A stretch of 64,000 nucleotides of DNA from Nocardia blacklockiae (GTDB lineage Bacteria > Actinomycetota > Actinomycetes > Mycobacteriales > Mycobacteriaceae). This document shows, one piece after another, positions 27,043 through 35,849 of the stretch (positions within the stretch are counted from its first letter, which is position 1; every line of letters begins with the position of its first letter). The notes beneath the pieces are model-generated. The model searched no databases. It worked only from the letters and a program-made list of their open reading frames with translations, and had not been told where the DNA came from. The position numbers and the translations under genes are program-made. The stretch lies in the NCBI RefSeq assembly GCF_015477355.1, contig NZ_JADLRJ010000008.1:62001-126000 (forward strand). Direction: 5' to 3'.

Positions 27043-27996
27043 TCAGTTCGCGTGCAGGGCGGCGTTGAGTTCGATGCCGGTGCCCTTGCGCGCCACCACC
27101 TCGACCGTGCCGGTCAGGGAGTTGCGGCGGAAGAGCAGGTTGGGCTGTCCGGACAGCTCCAGCGCCTTGATGGTCCGGCCGTCGGGCAGCGCGACCTTGG
27201 TGCCCGCGGTGACGTAGAGCCCCGCCTCGACGACGCTGTCGTCGCCCAGCGAGATGCCCAGGCCGGCGTTGGCGCCGAGCAGGCAGCGCTCGCCGATCGA
27301 GATGACCTGCTTGCCGCCGCCGGACAGGGTGCCCATGATCGACGCGCCGCCGCCGATGTCGGAGCCGTTGCCGACCACCACGCCCGCGGAGATGCGGCCC
27401 TCCACCATCGACGCGCCCAGCGTCCCGGCGTTGAAATTCACGAAACCCTCGTGCATGACCGTGGTGCCCTCGGCGAGGTGCGCGCCCAGGCGCACGCGGT
27501 CGGCCTCGGCGATGCGGACGCCGGTGGGCAGCACGTAGTCGACCATGCGCGGGAACTTGTCCACCCCGTACACGGTGACCGGGCCGCGGGCGCGCAGCCT
27601 GGCGCGCACCAGCTCGAACTCCTCGACCGCGCAGGGGCCGTGGTTGGTCCACACGACGTTGGCGAGCAGCCCGAACTGGCCCTCGAGGCTCAGGCCGTGC
27701 GGCGGCACCAGCCGGTGCGAGAGCAGGTGCAGGCGCAGGTAGACGTCGTGGGTGTCGACCGGGGCCGCGGACAGGTCGGCGATGGTGGTGCGCACCGCGA
27801 TCACGTCCACGCGGCGGGCCTCGTCGAAACCGACCAGCTCGGCGAACCGGGTGTATTCGGGGTCGGCCGCGCTCAGCTTCGTGGTGCCGGTCTCGGCGAA
27901 CTCGCCGAGTTCCGGATACGGAAACCAGGTGTCGAGGATCGTCCCGTTCACGGTCACCGTCGCGAGGCCGACTGCGGATGCTCCCTGAGTACTCAC
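27043..27996 (-). CDS. dapD: Tetrahydrodipicolinate N-succinyltransferase DapD
   Basis: A 317-residue enzyme, the same length as M. tuberculosis DapD, which transfers succinate from succinyl-CoA to tetrahydrodipicolinate in lysine/DAP synthesis. The C-terminal half is a left-handed beta-helix of hexapeptide repeats ([56 protein letters not shown]), and such enzymes are trimeric. The GTG at 27996 is 7 nt after TACACT on the minus strand, a leaderless signal. It is divergent from dapE across only 81 bp, so both succinylase-branch genes can be regulated together. Confidence 0.95.
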   Translation of the reverse strand: MSTQGASAVGLATVTVNGTILDTWFPYPELGEFAETGTTKLSAADPEYTRFAELVGFDEARRVDVIAVRTTIADLSAAPVDTHDVYLRLHLLSHRLVPPHGLSLEGQFGLLANVVWTNHGPCAVEEFELVRARLRARGPVTVYGVDKFPRMVDYVLPTGVRIAEADRVRLGAHLAEGTTVMHEGFVNFNAGTLGASMVEGRISAGVVVGNGSDIGGGASIMGTLSGGGKQVISIGERCLLGANAGLGISLGDDSVVEAGLYVTAGTKVALPDGRTIKALELSGQPNLLFRRNSLTGTVEVVARKGTGIELNAALHAN

Positions 27997-28003
27997 GCGA
28001 TGC

Positions 28004-28070
28004 AGTGTATGCAATCGGAGACGGAGCCCTGTATCGCAGGCGACACCGCACTCCGCGCGGTCGCTAGGGT
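28004..28070. promoter_or_regulatory. Divergent leaderless promoters of dapD and dapE
   Basis: The minus-strand -10 TACACT (28004-28009) ends 7 nt before the dapD GTG, and the plus-strand -10 TAGGGT (28065-28070) ends 7 nt before the dapE ATG. The two promoters are about 60 bp apart in the same 81-bp region. Confidence 0.7.
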
Positions 28071-28077
28071 GGCTGGA

Positions 28078-29184
28078 ATGACCATCGATCTGCGCGCCGA
28101 CCCCATCACTCTCGCCGCAGCCCTCGTCGACATCCCGAGCGTGTCGCGGGACGAGGCCGCGATCGCCGACACCGTGACCTGGGCGCTGCGCGAGCAGACC
28201 ACCGGCTTCGAGGTGCTGCGGCACGGCAACACGGTGCTCGCCCGCACCGACCGGGGGCTGCCGAACCGGGTGATCCTGGCCGGGCACCTGGACACCGTGC
28301 CGATCGCGGGAAATGTGCCGGGGCACTTCGACACCGAGAACGGCGCGGAGATCCTGCACGGGTGCGGCAGCGTCGACATGAAGTCCGGCGACGCGGTCTT
28401 CCTGCACCTGGCCGCCACCGTCGCCGACCCGGTGTGCGACCTGACGCTGATCTTCTACGACTGCGAGGAGATCGCCGCCGAGTTCAACGGCCTGGGCCGC
28501 ATCGAGCGCGAGCTGCCGCAGTGGCTGGACGGCGACCTGGCCATCCTGGGTGAGCCCTCGGCCGGCTGGATCGAGGCGGGCTGCCAGGGCACGCTGCGGG
28601 CCCGGCTCACCGTGTCCGGGACGCGGGCGCATTCCGCGCGAGCGTGGCTGGGCGACAACGCGATCCACAAGCTGGCGCCGATCCTGGAACGGCTGCGCGA
28701 CTACCGGGCCCGGCAGGTCGACATCGACGGCTGCGTGTACCGCGAGGGTCTGTCGGCGGTGCGGATCGGCGGCGGCGTGGCCGGCAACGTGGTGCCCGAC
28801 GAGGCCGAGGTGGTGGTGAACTTCCGCTTCGCCCCCGACCGTTCCCTGGACGAGGCCACCGAGCATGTGCGCCAACTCTTCTCGGGTCTGGACGTGGGCT
28901 TCGAACGCACCGACGGCGCTCCCGGCGCCCTGCCCGGCCTCTCCGCCCCGGCCGCGAAGGACCTGATCGAGAAGGTCCACGCCCACGGCGGCGGCGGAGT
29001 GCGCGCCAAGTACGGCTGGACCGACGTCTCCCGCTTCGCCGCCCGCGGCATCCCCGCCGTCAATTTCGGCCCCGGCGACCCCAACCTCGCCCACAAGGTC
29101 GACGAGCGAGTCCCCACTGCCCAGATCACCGCCGTCACCCAAATCCTCCGCAGCTACCTGACAGGCAACAGCCGGCCGGTGTAA
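28078..29184 (+). CDS. dapE: Succinyl-diaminopimelate desuccinylase DapE
   Basis: A 368-residue M20-family zinc hydrolase that removes succinate from N-succinyl-LL-DAP. The metal-site motifs are AGHLDTVP, the bridging aspartate in [12 protein letters not shown], the general-base pair in [10 protein letters not shown], and the C-terminal histidine in [10 protein letters not shown]. The ATG at 28078 is exactly 7 nt after TAGGGT. It is divergent from dapD and followed by the LOG genes. It corresponds to Rv1202. Confidence 0.95.
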   Translation: MTIDLRADPITLAAALVDIPSVSRDEAAIADTVTWALREQTTGFEVLRHGNTVLARTDRGLPNRVILAGHLDTVPIAGNVPGHFDTENGAEILHGCGSVDMKSGDAVFLHLAATVADPVCDLTLIFYDCEEIAAEFNGLGRIERELPQWLDGDLAILGEPSAGWIEAGCQGTLRARLTVSGTRAHSARAWLGDNAIHKLAPILERLRDYRARQVDIDGCVYREGLSAVRIGGGVAGNVVPDEAEVVVNFRFAPDRSLDEATEHVRQLFSGLDVGFERTDGAPGALPGLSAPAAKDLIEKVHAHGGGGVRAKYGWTDVSRFAARGIPAVNFGPGDPNLAHKVDERVPTAQITAVTQILRSYLTGNSRPV

Positions 29185-29219
29185 AGGAGGCGGTGCCGGC
29201 AATTCAGTACCCTGTGCGC

Positions 29220-30023
29220 ATGTCGACCGACTCCGAGCCTGTGGCCTCCCGATCGCCGAAGTCGGCGCCGAAGTTTCGCGGGCCGATAATGTTGCGGCGC
29301 GATCGCAAGGAGGGGAGCGGCACCACCGACCAGCATCTGCTGGACGGGCGGGGGCCCACCGACTGGGTGCACACCGATCCGTGGCGGGTGCTGCGGATCC
29401 AGAGCGAATTCGTGGAGGGTTTCGGGGCGCTGGCCGAGATCCCCAGGGCGGTGGCCGTATTCGGTTCCGCGCGCACCCAGGTGGACACGCCGGAGTACCA
29501 GGCCGCGCGGGCCATCGGCAGCGCGCTGGCGCACGCGGGCTTCGCGGTGATCACCGGCGGCGGCCCGGGCGTGATGGAGGCGGCCAACCGCGGCGCCTCG
29601 GAGGCGGGCGGCTTCTCGGTGGGGCTGGGCATCGAACTGCCGATGGAGCAGGGCCTCAACGAGTGGGTGGATCTGGGCATCAACTTCCGCTACTTCTTCG
29701 CCCGCAAGACCATGTTCGTGAAGTACTCGCAGGCCTTCCTGTGCCTGCCGGGCGGCTTCGGCACCCTGGACGAGCTGTTCGAGGCGCTGACGCTGGTGCA
29801 GACCCGCAAGATCACCCGCTTCCCGATCGTGCTGTTCGGCACGCGCTACTGGGGCGGGCTGATGGAGTGGCTGCGCGATTCGCTGGCGGGCTCGGGCAAG
29901 GTCTCGCCCGGTGACCTGAATCTGCTGCACGTCACCGACAGCGTCGAGGAGGTCGTCGAGATCGTGCTGGCCGCCGCCGAGAGCCGCGCCGAGTACGCGC
30001 CGGGCACGGAGGACCAGTGGTGA
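29220..30023 (+). CDS. LOG/TIGR00730-family Rossmann-fold protein
   Basis: A 267-residue protein with the lysine-decarboxylase-like nucleotide-binding fold: [31 protein letters not shown] and the active-site [15 protein letters not shown]. It belongs to the larger, hexameric-type LOG relatives with an extra N-terminal segment. LOG enzymes release nucleobase from nucleotide 5'-monophosphates, giving cytokinin-like free bases. The actual bacterial substrate here is unproven. The ATG is 6 nt after TACCCT. The stop overlaps the next LOG gene. Confidence 0.88.
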   Translation: MSTDSEPVASRSPKSAPKFRGPIMLRRDRKEGSGTTDQHLLDGRGPTDWVHTDPWRVLRIQSEFVEGFGALAEIPRAVAVFGSARTQVDTPEYQAARAIGSALAHAGFAVITGGGPGVMEAANRGASEAGGFSVGLGIELPMEQGLNEWVDLGINFRYFFARKTMFVKYSQAFLCLPGGFGTLDELFEALTLVQTRKITRFPIVLFGTRYWGGLMEWLRDSLAGSGKVSPGDLNLLHVTDSVEEVVEIVLAAAESRAEYAPGTEDQW

Positions 30024-30583
30024 GCGAGCGGCCCTACGCGGTGTGCGTGTACTGCTCGGCCAGTGCCGCGGATCCGGCGCAGCTGCGGCTGGCCGCCCAG
30101 GTCGGCACCGAGATCGCCCGGCGCGGTTGGCAATTGGTGTCCGGCGGCGGCCACGTGTCGATGATGGGCGCGGTGGCGACGGCGGCGCGGGCCGGCGGCG
30201 CGCACACGGTCGGCGTCATCCCCAAGCAGCTGGTGCACCTGGAGGTCGCCGACGTCGACGCCGACGAGCTGGTGGTCACCGACACCATGCGGGAACGCAA
30301 GAAGATCATGGAGGCCCGCGCCGACGCCTTTCTCACCCTGCCCGGCGGCATCGGCACACTGGAGGAGTTCTTCGAGGCCTGGACCGGCGGCTATCTCGGC
30401 ATGCACGACAAGCCGCTGGTGGTGCTCGACCCGCACGGGCACTACCGCGGGCTGTTCGACTGGCTCGACGGCATTCGCGACGGCGGCTTCGTCGGGCAGG
30501 GCGCCCTGGACCGGATCACCGTGACCGCGGACCTGACGGCCGCGTTCGCCGCACTCACGACACCGCTCCCGGAGGAACCGTGA
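30020..30583 (+). CDS. LOG-family nucleotide 5'-monophosphate phosphoribohydrolase, Rv1205-like
   Basis: A 187-residue LOG protein, the length of Rv1205, which in M. tuberculosis makes cytokinins by hydrolysing modified AMP. Visible motifs are VYCSASA, SGGGHVSMMGAVA, the MRERKKIM arginine/glutamate region and the catalytic PGGIGTLEEFFEAWT. The GTG at 30020 forms a GTGA overlap with the first LOG gene, and its stop overlaps the fadD6 start, so the three genes are translationally coupled. Confidence 0.92.
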   Translation: MSERPYAVCVYCSASAADPAQLRLAAQVGTEIARRGWQLVSGGGHVSMMGAVATAARAGGAHTVGVIPKQLVHLEVADVDADELVVTDTMRERKKIMEARADAFLTLPGGIGTLEEFFEAWTGGYLGMHDKPLVVLDPHGHYRGLFDWLDGIRDGGFVGQGALDRITVTADLTAAFAALTTPLPEEP

Positions 30584-32346
30584 ACGATACGCAGACCAGC
30601 GTCACCCTGCTCGACATCGCCCGCCGTCTGCCGGGCATGGCCCTGGACGCCCCCGGCATGCTGCGCGGCGCGCTCGGCATGCTGGTGCGACCGGACGACA
30701 AGTCCTCGGTCGGCCTGTATTTCCAGCGCGCCGCGCGCCGCAACCCGCTGCGGACGTTCGTGCGCTTCGAGGGCCGCGAGTACTCCTATGCCGACGCCAA
30801 CGCCGAGGTGAACCGGTACGCGCACGTGCTGGCCGACCGCGGGGTGGGCCGCGGCGACGTGGTCGGCGTGCTGATGACCAACCGGCCCGAGACGCTGTTC
30901 GTGGTGCTGGCGACGGTGAAGCTGGGCGCGACGGTCGGACTGCTGAATCACCATCAGCGCGAACAGGTTCTGGCGCACAGCTTCGGGCTGCTGCACAGCG
31001 TGGTGAACGTGATCGGGGAGGAGTGCCGGGAGGCGCTGGAGTCGCTGCCCGCACCGCCGGACAACCTGCTCTACACCGAGCAGCTGACGGAGCTGGCCCG
31101 CTCCGCCGACGCGGCCGACCCGCCGGTGTGCGCGGACATCCGGGCCCGGGAGCAGGCGTTCCTCATCTTCACCTCCGGCACCACCGGGCTGCCGAAGGCC
31201 AGCGTCATGACCCATCTGCGCTGGACCAAGAGCATGGCGGGCCTCGGCGGGCTGGGTATCCGGCTGCGCGGCGACGACACCATGTACTGCTGCCTGCCGC
31301 TCTACCACAACAACGCGCTGACGGTGGCGCTCGGCGCGGTGCTCGGCGCCCGGGCGACCTTCGCCATCGGCCGCAAGTTCTCCGCGTCGGCGTTCTGGAG
31401 CGAGGTGGTCGCCAACCGGGCCACCGCGTTCATCTACATCGGCGAGCTGTGCCGCTACCTGCTCAACCAGCCGGAGAAGCCGGCCGAGCGCGAGCACGCC
31501 CTGCGGCTGGCGGTCGGCAACGGGTTGCGCCCGGAGCTGTGGGACGAGTTCCGCACGCGGTTCCGGATCAAGCGCATCGTCGAGTTCTACGCCTCGAGCG
31601 AGGGAAACACCGCGTTCATCAACGCTTTCGGCGTCGACCGCACCGCCGGCTTCGGCCCGCTGCCGTACGCGGTGGTCGAATTCGACGACGACACCGGCAA
31701 GGCGAAGCGGTTCCCGGACGGCCGGCTGCGCCGGGTGCGGCCGGGCGGCACGGGCCTGCTGCTGTCCAAGGTGACCAGCCGTTCGCCGTTCGACGGGTAC
31801 ACCGACGAGTCGGCGACCGAATCGAAGCTGGTGCGCAACGCCTTTCGGGACGGTGACGTCTGGTTCGACACCGGCGACCTGGTCCGCGATCAGCACTGGC
31901 GGCACATCGCCTTCGCCGACCGGCTCGGCGACACCTTCCGCTGGAAGGGCGAGAACGTCGCGACCACCGAGGTGGAGGGCGCGTTCGACGGCGTCGAGCA
32001 GATCACCCAGGCCGTCGTCTACGGCGTCGACATCCCGGGCGCCGACGGCAAGGCCGGCATGGCCGCGGTGACGATGCGGCCGGACTCCGAGTTCGACGGC
32101 GTGGCGCTGGCCCGGCAGCTCTACGAGCGGCTGCCCGCCTACGCGGTCCCGCTGTTCGTGCGGGTGGTCGCCGAACTGGAGACCACCTCGACGTTCAAGA
32201 GCCGCAAGGTGGAACTGCGCAAGCAGGGCTATACCCCCGACGACGCCAGCACGCTGTACGTCCTGGCGGGCCGGGCCGACGGATACGTGCCGTACTACGA
32301 CGGCTACGCCGACGAGGTCGCCGCGGGTCGCGCCCCCAAGCCCTGA
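30580..32346 (+). CDS. fadD6: Fatty-acid-CoA ligase FadD6
   Basis: A 588-residue very-long-chain/FATP-type acyl-CoA synthetase; Rv1206 is 597. The AMP-binding P-loop is IFTSGTTGLPKASVMTH, the FATP-like motif YASSEGNTAF follows, and the C-terminal subdomain has WFDTGDLVRD and FRWKGENVATTEVE. It activates fatty acids, possibly coupled to uptake. The GTG start overlaps the LOG stop (GTGA) with GGAGG 5 nt upstream. The final codons and stop lie in the first unit of a 38-bp tandem repeat. Confidence 0.93.
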   Translation: MNDTQTSVTLLDIARRLPGMALDAPGMLRGALGMLVRPDDKSSVGLYFQRAARRNPLRTFVRFEGREYSYADANAEVNRYAHVLADRGVGRGDVVGVLMTNRPETLFVVLATVKLGATVGLLNHHQREQVLAHSFGLLHSVVNVIGEECREALESLPAPPDNLLYTEQLTELARSADAADPPVCADIRAREQAFLIFTSGTTGLPKASVMTHLRWTKSMAGLGGLGIRLRGDDTMYCCLPLYHNNALTVALGAVLGARATFAIGRKFSASAFWSEVVANRATAFIYIGELCRYLLNQPEKPAEREHALRLAVGNGLRPELWDEFRTRFRIKRIVEFYASSEGNTAFINAFGVDRTAGFGPLPYAVVEFDDDTGKAKRFPDGRLRRVRPGGTGLLLSKVTSRSPFDGYTDESATESKLVRNAFRDGDVWFDTGDLVRDQHWRHIAFADRLGDTFRWKGENVATTEVEGAFDGVEQITQAVVYGVDIPGADGKAGMAAVTMRPDSEFDGVALARQLYERLPAYAVPLFVRVVAELETTSTFKSRKVELRKQGYTPDDASTLYVLAGRADGYVPYYDGYADEVAAGRAPKP

Positions 32347-32444
32347 GCGCGCGGGCCGCGGTCACTCGCGCCCCCAAGCCCTGAGCGCGCGGGCCGCGGT
32401 CACTCGCACCCCCAAGCCCTGAGCGCGCGAGCCGTGGTCACCCG
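32331..32444 (+). repeat. 38-bp tandem repeat (3 copies) across the fadD6 stop
   Basis: Units at 32331-32368, 32369-32406 and 32407-32444. The first two are identical and the third differs at four positions; a truncated fourth follows. The first unit contains the last fadD6 codons and its TGA, so each copy repeats the stop and the 3' UTR. Confidence 0.85.
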
Positions 32445-32542
32445 CACCCGCAAGCGTGGACGGCGCACTGTCCTTCCGCTTCCGACCCCCGTGCGCGGGA
32501 CGTTTGCCGGGCGCTGCGACAGGGGTCGGTACAGTCGTGGGC

Positions 32543-33421
32543 ATGAGTTCGACGCCGCCGTTGTCCACCTTGTGCGGGAAACCGGTGGCAACGGACCGGG
32601 CGCTGGTGATGGCGATCGTCAATCGCACCCCCGACTCGTTCTACGACCGCGGCGCCACCTTCTCCGACGAGGCCGCGATGGCGGCGGTGGCCCGGGCCGT
32701 CGACGAGGGTGCGGATCTGGTCGACATCGGCGGGGTGAAGGCGGGCCCCGGCGACGAGGTGGACGCCGCGGCCGAGGCGCGGCGGGTGGTGCCGTTCGTG
32801 GCCGCCATCCGCGAGCGCTACCCGGACCTGCTGATCAGCATCGACACCTGGCGCGCCGAGGTGGCGCGGGCGGCGGTGGGCGCGGGCGCCGACCTCATCA
32901 ACGACACCTGGGCGGGCGCCGACCCGGATCTGGTCGGCGTGGCCGCGGAACTGGACGCCGGAATCGTGTGCAGCCACACCGGCGGGGCGCGACCGCGCAC
33001 CCGCCCGCACCGGGTGCGCTACGCCGACGTGGTGGCGGAGGTGACCGACACGCTCGTGCGGTCCGCCGAGAACGCCGCGGCGGCGGGGGTCGACCCGCGC
33101 TCGATTCTGATCGATCCGACCCATGATTTCGGCAAGAACACTTACCACGGGCTCGCACTGTTGCGGGCATCGGACGTTCTTGTAAACACCGGGTGGCCGG
33201 TCTTGATGGCGCTGAGCAACAAGGATTTCATCGGGGAGACTCTTGGTGTCGGCCTTTCCGAGCGATTGGAGGGCACATTGGCAGCAACCGCATGGGCGGC
33301 GGCGGCCGGCGCCCGGGTCTTTCGAGTCCACGAGGTCGCCGCAACCCGGCGGGTGGTGGACATGATCGCGGCAATCCAGGGCATCCGGCCCCCGGCACGA
33401 ACTCTGCGAGGTCTGGTATGA
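32543..33421 (+). CDS. folP2: Dihydropteroate-synthase-like protein FolP2
   Basis: A 292-residue TIM-barrel protein of the DHPS family, second-copy (FolP2) type. The pterin-binding signature is present as VMAIVNRTPDSFYDRGATF, with DIGGVKAGPG and a late ILIDPTHDFGKNT. FolP2 of M. tuberculosis (Rv1207) has been reported to lack DHPS activity, so the biochemical role is uncertain. The ATG at 32543 follows TACAGT by 7 nt. The ATGA overlap with gpgS suggests linkage to polymethylated polysaccharide synthesis instead of folate synthesis. Confidence 0.9.
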   Translation: MSSTPPLSTLCGKPVATDRALVMAIVNRTPDSFYDRGATFSDEAAMAAVARAVDEGADLVDIGGVKAGPGDEVDAAAEARRVVPFVAAIRERYPDLLISIDTWRAEVARAAVGAGADLINDTWAGADPDLVGVAAELDAGIVCSHTGGARPRTRPHRVRYADVVAEVTDTLVRSAENAAAAGVDPRSILIDPTHDFGKNTYHGLALLRASDVLVNTGWPVLMALSNKDFIGETLGVGLSERLEGTLAATAWAAAAGARVFRVHEVAATRRVVDMIAAIQGIRPPARTLRGLV

Positions 33422-34377
33422 CAACCAACCCCGAACTGGTCATCCAATCCGACAACACAACGGACTGGGCGCTCACCAACACGTGGGACAGCCCGGAGTG
33501 GACGGTCGACGAACTGGTCGCCGCCAAACAGGGCCGCACCGTCTCGGTGGTACTGCCCGCACTGAACGAGGAGCGGACCGTCGCCGAGGTGGTCGCCAGC
33601 ATCCGGCCGCTGCTCGGCACGCTGGTCGACGAGCTGGTGGTGCTCGACTCCGGGTCCACCGACGCCACCGCCGAGCGGGCCCGCGCCGCGGGCGCGCAGG
33701 TGGTCTCGCGGGAACAGGCCGTCCCGGAACTGGATCCGGTGCCGGGCAAGGGCGAGGTGCTGTGGCGCTCGCTGGCCGCCACCACCGGCGACCTGATCGC
33801 CTTCGTCGACTCCGATCTCATCGATCCCGATCCCGCCTTCGTGCCCCGCCTGCTGGGCCCGCTGCTGATGGTCGACGGCATGCACCTGGTGAAGGCCTAC
33901 TACCGCCGTCCGCTGCGGCAGGGCGATTCGGTCGACCACAACGGCGGCGGCCGGGTGACCGAGCTGGTGGCCCGTCCGCTGCTGTCGGCGCTGCGGCCCG
34001 ATCTCGCGCAGGTGTTGCAGCCCTTGGGCGGCGAGTACGCGGGCACCCGCGAACTGCTCACCGCCGTCCCGTTCGCCCCCGGCTACGGCGTCGAAATCGG
34101 TTTGCTGCTCGACACTTACGACCTGCTGGGCCTGTCCGCCATTGGCCAGGTGAACCTGGGCGTGCGCACCCACCGCAACCGCCCGCTGTCGGACCTGGGC
34201 GTGATGAGCCGCCAGATCCTGGGAACGGTGCTGGGCCGCAGCGGAATTCGCGACTCCGGCGCCGCGCTCACCCAATTCCCGCTCGTCGGCGGCGAATTCA
34301 CGGCGCTGTCCACGGAAGTGTCGCTGGACGACCGTCCCCCGATGAACACCCTGCGCCCGGCGGAGGTGGCGGCCTGA
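33418..34377 (+). CDS. gpgS: Glucosyl-3-phosphoglycerate synthase GpgS
   Basis: A 319-residue GT81 retaining glucosyltransferase that joins glucose from a nucleotide sugar to 3-phosphoglycerate, the first step of methylglucose lipopolysaccharide synthesis. The GT-A fold shows VVLPALNEERTVAEVV, LDSGSTDATAE, the metal-binding AFVDSDLIDP and the GGGRVTELVARP loop. M. tuberculosis GpgS (Rv1208) is 324 residues. The start is in an ATGA overlap with folP2. A strong hairpin ends the operon. Confidence 0.95.
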   Translation: MTTNPELVIQSDNTTDWALTNTWDSPEWTVDELVAAKQGRTVSVVLPALNEERTVAEVVASIRPLLGTLVDELVVLDSGSTDATAERARAAGAQVVSREQAVPELDPVPGKGEVLWRSLAATTGDLIAFVDSDLIDPDPAFVPRLLGPLLMVDGMHLVKAYYRRPLRQGDSVDHNGGGRVTELVARPLLSALRPDLAQVLQPLGGEYAGTRELLTAVPFAPGYGVEIGLLLDTYDLLGLSAIGQVNLGVRTHRNRPLSDLGVMSRQILGTVLGRSGIRDSGAALTQFPLVGGEFTALSTEVSLDDRPPMNTLRPAEVAA

Positions 34378-34382
34378 GGGTC

Positions 34383-34416
34383 GCGGCGCACTACCTGACG
34401 GAAGGTAGTGCGCCGC
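34383..34416. terminator. Bidirectional hairpin terminator after gpgS
   Basis: A perfect 14-bp inverted repeat GCGGCGCACTACCT with loop GACGGA lies between the convergent gpgS and HTH-protein genes. It marks one edge of the inverted block. Confidence 0.82.
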
Positions 34417-34417
34417 T

Positions 34418-35254
34418 TCACCTTTCGTGCCGGTAGATCGGCGTGAGCAGGTCGGCCTCCAGCGGCTCGCCGGTGTTGCGGTCGTAGCGGACGCCGACCA
34501 CGGCCGAGAACGGGTGCAGGCCGGCGCGCTCGTGCAGGGTGGCCAGGCGGGTGGCGAGCAGGCGGATGGCGCCCAGCGAGCCGGGCGGATGCAGCCCGTC
34601 GACCACCAGCACCGTGCCGCGGCCGTCGGGGCGGGGCAGGCGGGCCAGATACGCGATGTCGTAGGGTTCGGTGCCGCCCGGCCGGTAGACCCGGCGGGCG
34701 GCGCGGTCCTCGATCCCGCGGCGCACCCGCCCGGCCCGCGCCACCGTGCGCCGCAGCCGCGGATCGGCGGCGGCGAGATAGCGCAGGCTCGGCGACAGCT
34801 CCGGACCGCCCAGCACGATCAGCCCGTCGCGGTCCAGATCCAGCGGACGGCCCGGCAGGAACCGCTCGACGTTCGCGGCGAATCCCAACTCGCGCAACAG
34901 TTCCACCAGCCGGTGCGGCGCCGCGGCGTCGGGCGCGCCCACCAGCGGCGCGGTCCGCGTCGTGCTGCGCACGTCCGGGGTGAGGATGGTCAGCGGCCCG
35001 TGCCCGAAGAACAGCCCCTCCGGAACCGGACCCTGCGTACTGACCTGATGGATGCGCGCGCGTGAAAGCCCCGCCGCGGCACCGATTCTGGCGAAGGTCC
35101 ACCCTTCGGCATGCAATTCGCGGATCACGGCTCGCCGGATCCGGGTGAGCTCGTTGATGGTCTGTTGGGCCTGGGCGACCCCATCGGTGGCAGCCTTGAG
35201 GCGCTCGACCTTGTCCTCGATCGCGAACACCCGTGCCACCTCATCGGCCGACAT
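34418..35254 (-). CDS. HTH DNA-binding protein with unknown C-terminal domain
   Basis: A 278-residue protein. Residues 1-40 form a helical, coiled-coil-like start. Residues about 43-72 form a helix-turn-helix (RELHAEGWTFARIGAAAGLS then RARIHQVS), the type used by sigma-factor region 4 and simple regulators. The remaining 200 residues, rich in Arg, Asp and Pro, include a VLVVDGLHPPGSLGAIRLLA segment but match no family I know. The ATG at 35254 is 6 nt after TAGACT (leaderless). There is no counterpart at this point in the M. tuberculosis order. Confidence 0.75.
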   Translation of the reverse strand: MSADEVARVFAIEDKVERLKAATDGVAQAQQTINELTRIRRAVIRELHAEGWTFARIGAAAGLSRARIHQVSTQGPVPEGLFFGHGPLTILTPDVRSTTRTAPLVGAPDAAAPHRLVELLRELGFAANVERFLPGRPLDLDRDGLIVLGGPELSPSLRYLAAADPRLRRTVARAGRVRRGIEDRAARRVYRPGGTEPYDIAYLARLPRPDGRGTVLVVDGLHPPGSLGAIRLLATRLATLHERAGLHPFSAVVGVRYDRNTGEPLEADLLTPIYRHER

Positions 35255-35341
35255 GTGCGCAGTCTAGATAGCTCGACAGCGGTATGCGTCTAGGCCGGTT
35301 GACGAAAACGCTCCGGCCTGCGGTGGAATTACGGACAAAAG

Positions 35342-35370
35342 TTCCGATCGGCAGTACCTGACGATCGGAA
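35342..35370. terminator. Hairpin downstream of tatB
   Basis: TTCCGATCG and CGATCGGAA form a perfect 9-bp inverted repeat with an 11-nt loop 36 bp after the tatB stop, upstream of the HTH gene. It could terminate the sigE-tatB operon or act as an operator for the HTH gene. Confidence 0.5.
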
Positions 35371-35405
35371 TAGTCCGTGGTCACCGACGAATTCCGGGAT
35401 TTTCG

Positions 35406-35837
35406 TCAGGTGGCATCGAAATCGATCGGCGGCTTCTCGTTGCGCGCCAGCGGTTTCGGCGGGGCCGGCGGCGAATACGGTTCGGGCGGCGAATAGTCCG
35501 AGCCATTGGCAATACTGGTCGGTTTGTCGAAGTTTCCGGTGAACAGTGAATCATCGCCGTTCAACAGGTGTTTCGTCACCGCCGCCCGGGGCGTCATGCC
35601 GCGGAACTGCTCCAGCGGCCGGCGCAGTTCGTTGAGTTCCTGCAGCGGCTTGCGGAGCTCGTCGAACTCCGGTCCCAGCTCGCTGCGCAGCTGCCCGGTT
35701 GCGCCACTGGCGTAATCGCGCACCTGCCGCAGGCTCTGCGCGGTCCAGCGGATCGCACCCGGCAGCCGCTCCGGCCCGAGGATCACCAAAGCGGCGACCA
35801 CCAGGATCACCATCTCGGGCCAGCCGATATTGAACAT
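35406..35837 (-). CDS. tatB: Sec-independent (Tat) translocase protein TatB
   Basis: A 143-residue TatB with a short N-terminal membrane helix ([20 protein letters not shown]), the hinge GPERLP, and a long amphipathic helix ([18 protein letters not shown]). The Pro-rich, acidic C-terminal tail is typical of the actinobacterial version. It forms the TatBC receptor for twin-arginine substrates such as the DUF1906 protein in this window. The ATG lies 6 nt after TAGCCT, an internal promoter of its own; it is 12 bp after htrA. It matches Rv1224. Confidence 0.93.
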   Translation of the reverse strand: MFNIGWPEMVILVVAALVILGPERLPGAIRWTAQSLRQVRDYASGATGQLRSELGPEFDELRKPLQELNELRRPLEQFRGMTPRAAVTKHLLNGDDSLFTGNFDKPTSIANGSDYSPPEPYSPPAPPKPLARNEKPPIDFDAT

Positions 35838-35849
35838 AGGACCAGGCTA

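Noticed and set aside
27997-29202. Extension of the dapD frame to 719 residues across dapE
   Set aside because: It is antisense to dapE; DapD has a conserved length of 317 and a leaderless promoter at 27996.
30043-30579. Apparent fusion of the LOG region with fadD6 (767 residues)
   Set aside because: The first 179 residues are a shadow frame of the LOG gene; fadD6 starts at the GTGA overlap.
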